Below are positions 1 through 7,916 of a DNA stretch of 32,548 bases, in pieces. The stretch spans positions 1-32,548 of the forward strand of contig JAZSIU010000059.1 in assembly GCA_045533955.1 (NCBI GenBank), written 5' to 3'. Source of the DNA: HGM04593 sp045533955. Lineage in GTDB: Bacteria > Bacteroidota > Bacteroidia > Bacteroidales > Bacteroidaceae. A model generated the notes under the pieces. That model was not told the DNA's origin. It saw only the letters and a list, made by a program, of their open reading frames with translations, and did not search any database. How positions within the stretch are numbered: the first letter of the stretch is position 1; every line of letters begins with the position of its first letter. The translations under genes and the position numbers were made by a program.

Positions 1-193
1 CCTCGGCTTTCATTTTTGCGCCTATGGGTACTAATCCTCCAATGATATGATGATTCCACTCTTTGTTGATTTTTACCATTGGTTCGGTCTTGCTAATATT
101 GCCGTGGTAAACTTTTGTTGTGTAGCAGGATGTCAGAGACAACAACATAAGAAGCGCAAATAGTTTCGCTGCATTCTTTTTGAGATTTTTCAT
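1..193 (-). CDS. Bor-like lipoprotein, partial (C-terminus outside window)
   Basis: The gene reads leftwards from an ATG at 193-191 and runs off the window edge after 64 codons. Residues 1-23 form a lipoprotein signal peptide: a basic start (MKNLKK), a hydrophobic stretch and a lipobox ending LTSC with Cys23. The mature part begins YTTKVYHG and continues with a WNHH then GGLVP segment, which resembles the Bor family of small surface lipoproteins (phage lambda Bor is the namesake; Bacteroidales carry short relatives of about 100 residues). It is probably anchored in the outer or inner membrane by its lipidated cysteine. Function in this lineage is unknown. The Bor assignment is by motif memory and rests on only two thirds of the protein. 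Confidence 0.6.
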   Translation of the reverse strand, partial: MKNLKKNAAKLFALLMLLSLTSCYTTKVYHGNISKTEPMVKINKEWNHHIIGGLVPIGAKMKAE

Positions 194-553
194 AGCTTTG
201 GTTTTTATAATGTTTTGTGCAATATTGCCCTTGACAATGGCTGCGCAAATACTATTTATAAAAAAAGAAAAGCGCAGACTTTTGCCAACGCCTTCAAGGT
301 TCACCACAAACCACAATACAATCGGTTAGAGCCTGCACTAATAGTACACACTCTCAATATGTATTGTTTTACTCTTAACTTTCCGAGGTGGTGATTCTGA
401 AGGCTATTGAGCAAATTTTTATGTCTTGCAAATGATATTATTCAAATGCACGGCTAATATAGCTGTTTATTTTTGAATATTAAAATCTATTTGAACGATT
501 TTTTATTTTAATTGTTACGGATTTTTTATGTTAACCTCTTTTTCACAGTCGGC
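194..553. other. AT-rich intergenic gap, 360 bp
   Basis: This gap lies between the start of the Bor-like gene and the end of hemW, both on the minus strand. It should hold the promoter of the Bor-like gene. I see no convincing promoter pair, no strong hairpin and no open reading frame worth calling. One TAnnTTTG match at 468-475 points towards hemW on the plus strand, where no gene begins, and is probably chance. Confidence 0.5.
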
Positions 554-1681
554 TCACTCTATATATATAAGGTCGCGCATTATGGCGTCGCTGACAAAGA
601 GCCCGTCGCGTGTAAGCACAAGGGCGCCGCTCTGCTCTCTGAGGCGTCCGGCCGATAGGTGCGGCGCAGCATTTTTTAGCATATAGTCGGTTAGCCTATC
701 GCCGAATCTTTGGCGTATCCAATCGACGGGAACACCGTCGGTGGTGCGCAGGCGGGTGAGTATGGCGTCGTTATATTGTTCGGACGGGCTCAGATGCTCA
801 ATCTCGAAATTGGGCTCTCCACTATCAATGGCCTTGATATAAGCCTTAATGTCGGCAATATTCCACCTGCGCGAGTGTCCGTCGTACGAGTGGGCCGCGG
901 CACCGCAACCAAGATAGGGAACGTCGTGCCAATAACTGCTGTTGTGCCGGCTCTCGTAGCCCGGAAGGGCAAAATTGGAAATTTCGTAGTGTCGGTACCC
1001 GGCGGCACCGAGTGTGTCGATGAGCGTGGCGAATTGTGCCAGATTTTCCTCTTCGTCAATGGCTTTTATGCTGCCCTCTTGCAATGCACGGTAAAGTGGG
1101 GTGCCCTCTTCGTATGTTAGATTATAGGCCGAAATGTGTGTGGGGTGCAGGGCAATTGCCTGCTCGATGCTCTGCTGCCACTCATCGAGAGTGGATGAGG
1201 GCAGGGCAAACATTAGGTCGATGCTTATGTTCTCGAAGCCTGCTGCACGAGCATCCTCGACAGCCTGCGAGGCTCTTTGTGCCGTGTGGCGGCGTCCGAG
1301 AGCCTTTAACTGTCGGTCGTCGAAACTCTGTACTCCCATACTCAGACGATTGAACGAGAGGCTGCGTAGCGTGGCAAGATACTCGGGAGTAAGGTCGTCG
1401 GGGTTAGTCTCTATGGTAATCTCGGCCGTGGGCGAGAGTGTGAAATTCTCCTTTATCGCTCCGAGAATGGTACCTAACTGCTGCACCGTGAGCGTCGAGG
1501 GGGTGCCGCCTCCAAAATAAACCGTATTCACAACACCTATTATATAATTAGAGCGCAGACGAAGTTCCTTGCACAAGGCTTCGCAATAGCGCTGCTGCTC
1601 ATTGTGCTGCGTCGATGAGTAGAATGCGCAGTACAGGCAGCGACGTTTGCAGAATGGAATATGTATATATATACCGGCCAT
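554..1681 (-). CDS. hemW: Radical SAM heme chaperone HemW
   Basis: A 375-residue protein of the HemN/HemW radical SAM family, the usual HemW length. The cluster-binding motif sits at residues 11-20 as CKRRCLYCAF, that is CX3CX2C followed by A-F; HemN enzymes have a fourth cysteine at the CxC position, so this reads as HemW, formerly annotated as oxygen-independent coproporphyrinogen oxidase-like. The SAM-binding FGGGTPS segment follows near residue 56. HemW binds heme and inserts it into respiratory enzymes such as cytochromes. The ATG at 1681 places the motif at the expected distance from the N-terminus. It is transcribed alone, divergently from the EF-G paralogue across a 233-bp gap. No terminator is visible downstream. 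Confidence 0.93.
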   Translation of the reverse strand: MAGIYIHIPFCKRRCLYCAFYSSTQHNEQQRYCEALCKELRLRSNYIIGVVNTVYFGGGTPSTLTVQQLGTILGAIKENFTLSPTAEITIETNPDDLTPEYLATLRSLSFNRLSMGVQSFDDRQLKALGRRHTAQRASQAVEDARAAGFENISIDLMFALPSSTLDEWQQSIEQAIALHPTHISAYNLTYEEGTPLYRALQEGSIKAIDEEENLAQFATLIDTLGAAGYRHYEISNFALPGYESRHNSSYWHDVPYLGCGAAAHSYDGHSRRWNIADIKAYIKAIDSGEPNFEIEHLSPSEQYNDAILTRLRTTDGVPVDWIRQRFGDRLTDYMLKNAAPHLSAGRLREQSGALVLTRDGLFVSDAIMRDLIYIE

Positions 1682-1914
1682 TTTTGTGAAAAAGTGTCAA
1701 AATTTGCCGCTAATATAACTTTTTTTGTCCATTTTTTAAAAAAGTGGGCTCACATATTTGCTTTTGATTGCGATAATTCCTATATTGTTGCCGCTTTTGA
1801 AAAAACTTAATTAACCTAATAGGATGGCAAGGGATGCAAAATGGCTTTTTTTGACGGCACGATGCCGCTGAAAGTGCGATGCTCCATTGCTCTCTTTAAA
1901 ACACAAAAATAGTT

Positions 1915-4068
1915 ATGAAAACTTATCAGACTAACGAAATTAAGAACATCGCAATCGTCGGATGTTCAGGCTCAGGTAAAACCACACTCACAGAGGCTAT
2001 GCTCTATGAGGGTGGTATTATAAAACGCAGAGGCTCGGTATCGGCCAAGAACACTGTCAGCGACTATTTTCCCGTTGAGCAGGAGTATGGCTACTCGGTA
2101 TTCTCGACTGTATTCCAAATTGAGCAGGCCGGAAAGAAACTGAACCTTATCGATTGCCCGGGCTCGGACGATTTTGCAGGTAGTATGGTGTGTGCAATGG
2201 AGGTGTGTAACCTTGCGATGATGGTCATCAACGGCCAATATGGTGTTGAGGTAGGTACACAGAACTGCTTCCGCTACATCAAGAAGATGAAGAAGCCTAT
2301 GATGTTCGTAGTCAATCAGGTAGATAATGAAAAGTGTGAGTATGACACAGTCATCGAGCAGTTGCAGTCAATTTATGGTTCAAAAGTTGTGCCCGTTCAG
2401 TATCCCTTGAACGCAGGCCCCGGCTTCAGCACCATCATCGACGTTCTTCTGATGAAGAAACTAACATATACCGGCGAGGGTCAGGCACCCATTGTCGAGG
2501 ATATTCCCGCCGAGGAGTACGAAAAGGCTAAGGCTCTGCATATGGAGCTTGTCGAGAAGGCCGCCGAGAACGAGGAAGGGCTGATGGATAAATTCTTCGA
2601 GTCCGAGGAACTTACGACTGACGAGATTCGTATGGGTGCACGTATGGGCCTCTCGACCGACAGCGTTTATCCCGTACTCTGCTGTTCGGCCGCTACCGAC
2701 GTTGCCGTTGGTCGTCTGCTCGAATTCCTTGCAAACGTAGCCCCCGAGGTTGATGATATGCCCAAGCCCTTAAATGCCGACGGCGAGGTCGTTGCTTACG
2801 ACAGCTCGGCTCCCACATCAATCTTCTTCTATAAGACATCTGTCGAGCCTCATATTGGTGAGGTTAACTACTTTAAGGTAATCAGCGGAACCCTAAAGCC
2901 CGGCGACGACCTTGTTAACGCCGACCGTGGTTCAAAAGAGCGCATTGCACAGCTCTATTGCAGCGCAGGCGCCAACCGTGTGGCCGTCGAGGAGCTGAAA
3001 GCCGGCGACCTTGGCTGTACCGTGAAACTGAAAGACGTTAAGATTGGTAACACCCTCAATGCAAAGGACGTAAACCACAGATTCTCGCTCGTTAAATATC
3101 CCGCATCGAAATATTCGCGCGCAATAAAGCCCGTGAACGAGTCGGATATGGAGAAACTGATGCAGATTCTCAACCGTATGCACGAGGAAGACCCGACGTG
3201 GATTATAGAGCAATCTAAGGAGCTTCGTCAGACAATCGTTTATGGTCAGGGAGAATTCCACCTGCGTACCCTCAAATGGCGCCTCGAGAATGTCGAGAAG
3301 ATGCAGGTGAAATACGAAGAGCCCAAGATTCCTTATCGCGAGACAATTACAAAGGCTGCCCGCGCCGACTATCGCCACAAGAAACAGTCGGGTGGTGCCG
3401 GTCAGTTTGGCGAGGTTCACCTCATTGTCGAGCCTTACGAGGAGGGTAAGCCAATGCCCGAGGTTTATCGCTTCGGCAACCAAGAGTTCAAGATTACTCC
3501 CAAAGGCAGCGAAGAGGTTACACTCGATTGGGGCGGTAAGCTGGTATTTGTGAACAGCGTTGTAGGCGGTGCCATCGACGCACGCTTTATGCCCGCCATC
3601 CTCAAAGGTATTATGGAGAGAATGGAGCGCGGCCCGCTCACCGGTTCGTATGCCCGCGACGTGCGCGTAATTGTGTACGATGGTAAGATGCACCCGGTTG
3701 ACTCGAACGAAATTTCGTTTATGCTTGCCGGACGTAACGCATTCAGCGAGGCGTTCCGCAACGCAGGTCCCAAAGTGCTCGAGCCCGTTTACGACGTCGA
3801 GGTATTTGTGCCCTCGGACAAGATGGGTGATGTGATGAGCGATATTCAGGGTCGCCGTGGTATGATTATGGGAATGGAGAGCGAGAATGGCTACGAGAAA
3901 CTCATTGCCAAAGTGCCTTTGAAAGAGATGGCATCTTACTCGACCTCTTTGAGCTCGCTCACCGGCGGACGCGCATCGTTCATAATGTCATTCGCATCGT
4001 ATGAGCTTGTTCCCACAGATGTTCAGAACAAACTTGTCGAGGAACTTGCTATTAAAGACGACGAATAA
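1915..4068 (+). CDS. fusA2: EF-G paralogue (EF-G2/FusA2 type) with altered GTPase site
   Basis: A 717-residue translational GTPase with full EF-G architecture: G domain (about 1-280), domain II, and domains III-V including an IV segment with QSGGAGQFGEV near residue 495. It differs from housekeeping EF-G in every GTPase motif. The P-loop reads GCSGSGKTT (16-24) instead of AHIDAGKTT, switch I reads EQEYGYS instead of EQERGIT (R58 to Y), switch II reads DCPGSDDF (80-87) where EF-G has DTPGHVDF, so the catalytic His is Ser84, and NKxD is NQVD (134-137). This pattern matches the Bacteroides EF-G2 paralogue, which has been reported to support translocation without GTP hydrolysis and to matter for gut colonisation. 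It is monocistronic, with a strong terminator at 4091-4130. Confidence 0.88.
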   Translation: MKTYQTNEIKNIAIVGCSGSGKTTLTEAMLYEGGIIKRRGSVSAKNTVSDYFPVEQEYGYSVFSTVFQIEQAGKKLNLIDCPGSDDFAGSMVCAMEVCNLAMMVINGQYGVEVGTQNCFRYIKKMKKPMMFVVNQVDNEKCEYDTVIEQLQSIYGSKVVPVQYPLNAGPGFSTIIDVLLMKKLTYTGEGQAPIVEDIPAEEYEKAKALHMELVEKAAENEEGLMDKFFESEELTTDEIRMGARMGLSTDSVYPVLCCSAATDVAVGRLLEFLANVAPEVDDMPKPLNADGEVVAYDSSAPTSIFFYKTSVEPHIGEVNYFKVISGTLKPGDDLVNADRGSKERIAQLYCSAGANRVAVEELKAGDLGCTVKLKDVKIGNTLNAKDVNHRFSLVKYPASKYSRAIKPVNESDMEKLMQILNRMHEEDPTWIIEQSKELRQTIVYGQGEFHLRTLKWRLENVEKMQVKYEEPKIPYRETITKAARADYRHKKQSGGAGQFGEVHLIVEPYEEGKPMPEVYRFGNQEFKITPKGSEEVTLDWGGKLVFVNSVVGGAIDARFMPAILKGIMERMERGPLTGSYARDVRVIVYDGKMHPVDSNEISFMLAGRNAFSEAFRNAGPKVLEPVYDVEVFVPSDKMGDVMSDIQGRRGMIMGMESENGYEKLIAKVPLKEMASYSTSLSSLTGGRASFIMSFASYELVPTDVQNKLVEELAIKDDE

Positions 4069-4090
4069 TTCGTTTTTTATCAATAGCGCA

Positions 4091-4130
4091 GTCCCGCACA
4101 ATCATTCGGTTGTGCGGGACATTTTTTTTT
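4091..4130 (+). terminator. Rho-independent terminator after the EF-G paralogue
   Basis: An 11-bp perfect stem (GTCCCGCACAA at 4091-4101 with its complement at 4110-4120) closes an 8-nt loop and is followed by A and nine T residues. It lies 22 bp past the stop codon at 4068. Confidence 0.93.
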
Positions 4131-4330
4131 CGCCGTGTGGTTCGGACTTTTAGCATACATCCGTTTGTACCACGAAAGAAAAGACTTTTGTTCGGAATTT
4201 TATAGATGTCTTGCTTTATAGTTGATAAAATAGCAATTAAAAATTTCGAAATTGTTAAGAATTAAAAAATTGAGAATAATTTTAGTTAATATAGTGCGAG
4301 TTATTTAATAGATGTTCTTATCTTTACACT

Positions 4331-5884
4331 ATGAAAAAGTATATTATTTGGCTTGTAGGAATAATAATGGGCGTCTGCTGTTTGGGGCTTATATATATGC
4401 AGGTTAGCTACATTGAGGCAATGGTGAGTATGCGTAAGCACCATTTCGAGGAGGGTGTAAAACGCAGCCTCTATCAGGCGGCATACAATCTTGAGCTCGA
4501 GGAAACGCGCCACTATCTCACAAGCGATATTAAAAAGGATATAAGGCGAGATATTCATCGCTCGCAGATAAAGGATGGCTTTCTGCTGCTCGAACATAAG
4601 TATATGATTTCTTCGCGCGAGGGTAGTAAGCTTATGGTCGAGACAAGCACAAGGGTAAACACCGAGGCCGGCTCGGGGCTGCTCCCCAAGCTAAAGTCGC
4701 AGAGCCAGGGCAGTAATCTCTCGGTTCAGCAACAGCACCGGCAGATGATTGAGACGCTCAGTAAACGCTATCAGTATCAAAGGGCTATGCTCGACGAGGT
4801 TGTGTATAATATGATATACAAGGCCAGCGAAAGACCTCTTGCACAGAGGATAAACTTCCGCCGCCTCGACCAAGATATAAAGTCGGAGCTTGCCAATAAT
4901 GGCATAAATATGTCCTATCACTTCAGAGTGCTGGGTGCCGACGGAAAAGAGGTCTATAAATGTGCCGACTATCAGCGAGGCAGCGGAGACAATGTCTATA
5001 AAGAGCTGATTTTCAAGAACGACCCTCCCACAAGAATGGGTGTGCTCGAGCTGAATTTCCCTGTCGATATATTGAACAAATATATTTACAGTTCGGTTAA
5101 ATTTATGATTCCTTCCATTCTCTTGACATTAGTGCTGCTTGTAACATTTGTTATAACACTCTATATGATTGTGAGACAGAAGAAATTAACAGAAATAAAG
5201 AACGATTTTATAAATAATATGACGCACGAGTTCAAGACACCAATCTCGACAATATCGCTTGCGGCGCAGATGTTGCAAGACCAATCGGTTGCAAAGTCTC
5301 CGGCAATGTTCGGAAAGCTCTCGGGCGTAATATCGAGTGAGACGAAACGACTGCGCTTTCAGGTAGATAAAGTGCTCCAGATGTCAATGTTCGAGGATAG
5401 AAAGACGGCAGCGCTCAAGATGAAAGAGCTCGACTCGCACGAGCTTCTTGCGGGCGTTATAAACACCTTTGCCGTGAAAATAGAGCAGAGCGGAGGGCAT
5501 ATTGAGTGGAATCCCGATGCCGACGACCCTTATGTATATGTAGATGAGATGCATTTTACCAATGTGATATTCAATCTGATGGATAATGCCCTTAAATATA
5601 AAAAACGCGACGAGCCGCTCAATCTGACCCTGCGCACGTGGAATGCCAACGGACATCTGATGCTCTCGTTGCAAGACAACGGTATCGGAATACGCAAAGA
5701 AGATATAAAAAAGATATTCGATAAATTCTACCGTGTGCACACGGGTAACGTGCACGATGTCAAAGGATTCGGCCTCGGCCTTGCCTATGTGAAGCAGATA
5801 ATTCAGGCTCACGGTGGGACAATTCGCGCCGAGAGTGAAATAGGCGTGGGAACAACATTTGTAATTGTATTACCTTTAAAATAA
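4331..5884 (+). CDS. rprX: Sensor histidine kinase RprX
   Basis: A 517-residue membrane histidine kinase. Topology: an N-terminal membrane helix at about 4-24, an extracytoplasmic sensor region to about 254 with no recognised domain, a second helix at about 257-281, then the cytoplasmic core. The H-box is MTHEFKTP with phospho-acceptor His299; the N-box reads NLMDNALKY; G-boxes are DNGIGI and GFGLGLAY, so all catalytic elements are present. The N-terminal pattern (two helices flanking a long periplasmic loop) and the adjacent response regulator match Bacteroides RprX. The kinase should phosphorylate RprY, encoded 7 nt downstream. A perfect 12-bp palindrome lies about 80 bp upstream. A near-consensus minus-7 box, TATCTTTA at 4319-4326, sits only 4 nt before the ATG, so the leader may be very short. 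Confidence 0.87.
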   Translation: MKKYIIWLVGIIMGVCCLGLIYMQVSYIEAMVSMRKHHFEEGVKRSLYQAAYNLELEETRHYLTSDIKKDIRRDIHRSQIKDGFLLLEHKYMISSREGSKLMVETSTRVNTEAGSGLLPKLKSQSQGSNLSVQQQHRQMIETLSKRYQYQRAMLDEVVYNMIYKASERPLAQRINFRRLDQDIKSELANNGINMSYHFRVLGADGKEVYKCADYQRGSGDNVYKELIFKNDPPTRMGVLELNFPVDILNKYIYSSVKFMIPSILLTLVLLVTFVITLYMIVRQKKLTEIKNDFINNMTHEFKTPISTISLAAQMLQDQSVAKSPAMFGKLSGVISSETKRLRFQVDKVLQMSMFEDRKTAALKMKELDSHELLAGVINTFAVKIEQSGGHIEWNPDADDPYVYVDEMHFTNVIFNLMDNALKYKKRDEPLNLTLRTWNANGHLMLSLQDNGIGIRKEDIKKIFDKFYRVHTGNVHDVKGFGLGLAYVKQIIQAHGGTIRAESEIGVGTTFVIVLPLK

Positions 5885-5891
5885 TAAGATT

Positions 5892-6593
5892 ATGGAAGAG
5901 AAACAGAGTATTTTACTATGCGAGGATGACGAGAATCTGGGAATGCTTTTGCGTGAGTATTTGCAGGCCAAAGGCTATTATGCCGAACTATGCCCCGATG
6001 GTGAGGCCGGTTACCGTGCTTTCCTCAAAGGAAAATTCGATATTTGTGTGTTAGATGTAATGATGCCCCTCAAGGACGGCTTTACGCTTGCCAAGGAGAT
6101 ACGTGCAACAAACTCGGAAATACCTATTATATTCCTTACAGCCAAGACACTGCGCGAGGATATTCTCGAAGGATTCAAACTTGGTGCCGACGACTACATA
6201 ACAAAGCCCTTTGGAATGGAAGAACTTGTGTTCCGTATCGAGGCTGTGCTGCGTCGCGTGTGTGGAAAGAAGAGCAAAGAGAACACACTCTATAAAATAG
6301 GCGGCTTTATGTTCGATACACAGAAGCAACTGCTCACAATTGACGGTAAGAACACCAAGCTGACAACAAAAGAGTCGGAGCTTTTGGCAATGTTGTGTGC
6401 ACACGCCAACGAGATTCTCCAGCGCGATTTTACGCTAAAGACAATATGGGAAGATGACAACTATTTCAATGCGCGCAGTATGGATGTTTACATAACAAAA
6501 TTGCGCAAGCATCTTAAAGCCGACCCCTCAATCGAGATTATCAATATTCACGGAAAGGGCTATAAACTCATCACCCCCGAGGTTGAGGCATAA
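5892..6593 (+). CDS. rprY: OmpR/PhoB-family response regulator RprY
   Basis: A 233-residue response regulator. The receiver domain (about 5-122) has the acidic pair Asp12/Asp13, phospho-acceptor Asp55 in VLDVMMP, a conserved Thr in FLTAK and Lys in ITKPF. The C-terminal half is an OmpR/PhoB winged helix, seen in LTTKESELLAML and in the C-terminal segment that starts at SMDVYITKLRKHL and ends GKGYKL. It follows rprX by 7 nt and should be its partner. In other Bacteroidales RprY has been linked to stress responses, for example oxidative stress in Porphyromonas gingivalis; the regulon here cannot be read from the sequence. A bidirectional terminator follows at 6681-6717. Confidence 0.88.
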   Translation: MEEKQSILLCEDDENLGMLLREYLQAKGYYAELCPDGEAGYRAFLKGKFDICVLDVMMPLKDGFTLAKEIRATNSEIPIIFLTAKTLREDILEGFKLGADDYITKPFGMEELVFRIEAVLRRVCGKKSKENTLYKIGGFMFDTQKQLLTIDGKNTKLTTKESELLAMLCAHANEILQRDFTLKTIWEDDNYFNARSMDVYITKLRKHLKADPSIEIINIHGKGYKLITPEVEA

Positions 6594-6680
6594 TGATGCA
6601 CTTTACGATAGAGTGGGCTGCTTCTTAAAATAGAGGCAGCTCGCTTATTTAATATGTGCTATTGTATAGCTCCATAAAAT

Positions 6681-6717
6681 AAAAAAAAGTTCAGAAACAT
6701 TTCTGAACTTTTTTTTA
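6681..6717. terminator. Bidirectional terminator between rprY and the small membrane gene
   Basis: The hairpin pairs a run of eight A plus GTTCAGAA (6681-6696) with TTCTGAAC plus a T run (6701-6716), around a 4-nt loop. The flanking A and T runs allow termination from either side, which suits the converging rprXY operon and the minus-strand gene at 6734-6913. Confidence 0.9.
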
Positions 6718-6733
6718 TTGTCTTTGCTCTTGA

Positions 6734-6913
6734 TTATCTTTTCTCAAGGTGCTTCTTTGTTGCAAAGATGTAAACAAGCAGACCTGCCAACATAAGAACA
6801 AATGAACCGCTTGTGATAAGGTTGTTATTTACCATTCCCTGAAAATAGCAAACTACAAGTGCTACTGCTCCAATGAGAATAAGAGCTAATCCTAAAAAAC
6901 TGATACCTTTCAT
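6734..6913 (-). CDS. Small two-helix membrane protein, 59 residues
   Basis: A short gene reading leftwards from ATG at 6913-6911 to a TAA at 6736-6734. The product begins MKGISFLGLALILIGAV and has two hydrophobic helices, about residues 5-24 and 33-51, joined by a short polar turn (QGMVNNN), and it ends in a charged tail, ATKKHLEKR. This pattern, the clean stop just before a bidirectional terminator, and an AT-rich upstream region support a real gene. I recognise no family name; short proteins of this shape are common in Bacteroidales and are usually annotated as hypothetical. It is most likely an inner-membrane protein with both ends on the same side. Confidence 0.72.
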   Translation of the reverse strand: MKGISFLGLALILIGAVALVVCYFQGMVNNNLITSGSFVLMLAGLLVYIFATKKHLEKR

Positions 6914-7208
6914 ATTATATTATTGTTTATTTATTTTCTGTCTGCAAAGTAACACATAAATATTCTTATAATGAAATTTTTTTTGCTAAATTTTAGAAGC
7001 AGTCCGATTTTCTTTTAAAATAAGCACTTATAGAACGTGAAAAAATATTCCCTTTTTAATGATTTTCATTATCTGTATGTATTGTTCTTAGGGCCGCCCT
7101 ATGTTTAAAGAATTTTATTTTGTCGAAAATTTCAGCGCAGCCTTATACTTGTGTAGAACTCTTAGATACTCTTAGAAAATGAAAATAGATAAAAACAGAC
7201 GCTAAAGT

Positions 7209-7239
7209 TTTGATATATAAAAAAAAAGTTATATCTTTG
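7209..7239 (+). promoter_or_regulatory. Bacteroidales-type promoter of rpsF-rpsR-rplI
   Basis: TTTG at 7209-7212 is followed after 19 nt by TATCTTTG at 7232-7239. Both match the Bacteroidales minus-33/minus-7 consensus exactly and at the ideal distance. Transcription should begin at about 7244-7247, giving a leader of about 40 nt. Confidence 0.88.
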
Positions 7240-7245
7240 CACCCG

Positions 7246-7259
7246 CGTTTAGATAAACG
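7246..7259 (+). promoter_or_regulatory. Possible S6:S18 autoregulatory leader hairpin
   Basis: A 5-bp hairpin (CGTTT, loop AGAT, AAACG) sits at the presumed 5' end of the rpsF mRNA and is directly preceded by CCG at 7243-7245. The S6:S18 complex is known in several bacterial groups to bind a CCG-containing hairpin in its own leader. Here the hairpin is short and the CCG may overlap the transcription start, so this is only a candidate. Confidence 0.3.
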
Positions 7260-7286
7260 AATGTTTAACCTAATTTATTAACAAAA

Positions 7287-7628
7287 ATGAATCAATACGA
7301 AACCGTTTTCATTTTAACTCCCGTTTTGTCTGATTCTCAGATGAAGGAAGCGGTAGAGAAATTCAAAGGCATTCTTACAGCTGAAGGTGCTGAGATTGTC
7401 AATGAGGAGAATTGGGGACTTAAGAAACTCGCTTACCCCATCGAGAAGAAAACAACCGGATTTTATGTAATGTTCGAGTTCAACGCTGCTCCCAGCGTAA
7501 TTGCAAAGCTCGAGCTCCAGTATCGTCGCGACGAGCGCGTTATCCGTTCGCTGGTTGTTAAGTTAGATAAGTATGCAGCAGAGTATGCCGCAAAGAGAAG
7601 AAGTTTAAAAGCAAATAAGGAGGATTAA
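7287..7628 (+). CDS. rpsF: 30S ribosomal protein bS6
   Basis: A 113-residue bS6 with the family start (MNQYETVFILTPVLSD) and the typical NWGLKKLAYPIEKKTTGFY segment. bS6 binds bS18 on the platform of the small subunit; in Bacteroidota ribosomes these two, with bS21, form the pocket that hides the 16S rRNA anti-Shine-Dalgarno tail. It is the first gene of an operon with rpsR (2 nt downstream) and rplI. Its own start is preceded by an A/T-rich stretch without a Shine-Dalgarno sequence, which is the normal situation in this phylum and contrasts with the next two genes. The C-terminus is basic (AKRRSLKANKED), as expected for an rRNA-binding tail. Confidence 0.97.
   Translation: MNQYETVFILTPVLSDSQMKEAVEKFKGILTAEGAEIVNEENWGLKKLAYPIEKKTTGFYVMFEFNAAPSVIAKLELQYRRDERVIRSLVVKLDKYAAEYAAKRRSLKANKED
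7617..7623 (+). promoter_or_regulatory. Strong Shine-Dalgarno sequence of rpsR
   Basis: AAGGAGG, within an 8-nt match TAAGGAGG (7616-7623) to the complement of the canonical 16S rRNA tail, lies 7 nt before the rpsR ATG and inside the last codons of rpsF. Such sequences are rare and generally not used in Bacteroidota, whose ribosomes sequester the anti-Shine-Dalgarno tail. Confidence 0.85.
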
Positions 7629-7630
7629 TT

Positions 7631-7900
7631 ATGGCACAGACACCTTCAGAAATCAGATATTTGACACCTCCCTCGGTTGATGTCAAGAAAAAGAAATATT
7701 GCCGCTTCAAAAAGAACGGTATCAAGTATATCGACTATAAGGATCCTGAATTCCTCAAGAAATTCCTGAACGAGCAGGGTAAATTACTTCCCCGTCGCAT
7801 CACAGGTACATCTTTGAAATTCCAGCGCCGCATTGCGCAGGCTGTTAAGCGTGCACGTCATTTGGCTCTGCTGCCTTTTGTTACTGATATGATGAAATAA
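7631..7900 (+). CDS. rpsR: 30S ribosomal protein bS18
   Basis: An 89-residue bS18 with the family core KYCRFKKNGIKYIDYKD and the helical region LLPRRITGTSLKFQRRIAQAVKRARHLALLPF split over residues 53-84. It binds the platform of the 30S subunit together with bS6. The gene starts 2 nt after the rpsF stop and 16 nt before rplI, so the three are co-transcribed. No second copy or zinc-ribbon extension is seen. The notable feature is the strong Shine-Dalgarno sequence at 7617-7623. Because bS18 itself helps to hide the anti-Shine-Dalgarno tail, ribosomes short of this protein could in principle translate its mRNA preferentially; that is inference, not shown here. Confidence 0.97.
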   Translation: MAQTPSEIRYLTPPSVDVKKKKYCRFKKNGIKYIDYKDPEFLKKFLNEQGKLLPRRITGTSLKFQRRIAQAVKRARHLALLPFVTDMMK

Positions 7901-7902
7901 TA

Positions 7903-7909
7903 AAGGAGG
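7903..7909 (+). promoter_or_regulatory. Strong Shine-Dalgarno sequence of rplI
   Basis: AAGGAGG lies exactly 7 nt before the rplI ATG at 7917, the same spacing as at rpsR. It stands in the 16-nt gap after the rpsR stop codon. Confidence 0.85.
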
Positions 7910-7916
7910 AATAATT

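Larger units (their letters stand above)
6914..7286. other. Intergenic gap with divergent promoters, 373 bp
   Basis: This AT-rich gap separates the divergent small membrane gene and the rpsF operon. The rpsF promoter sits near its right end (7209-7239) and a short hairpin lies in the presumed leader (7246-7259). A weaker second candidate pair is TTTG at 7119-7122 with TATACTTG at 7144-7151, 21 nt apart. On the minus strand only a partial minus-7 match (TTACTTTG, 6952-6959 region) is seen. No open reading frame is supported. Confidence 0.5.

Noticed and set aside
468..475. TATTTTTG promoter-like box on the plus strand in the first gap
   Set aside because: No plus-strand gene follows and no minus-33 element is at the right distance; expected by chance in AT-rich DNA.
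2932..3693. 253-codon minus-strand reading frame opposite the EF-G paralogue
   Set aside because: It is a shadow of a conserved coding sequence: no family resemblance, and the plus strand carries clear EF-G motifs.
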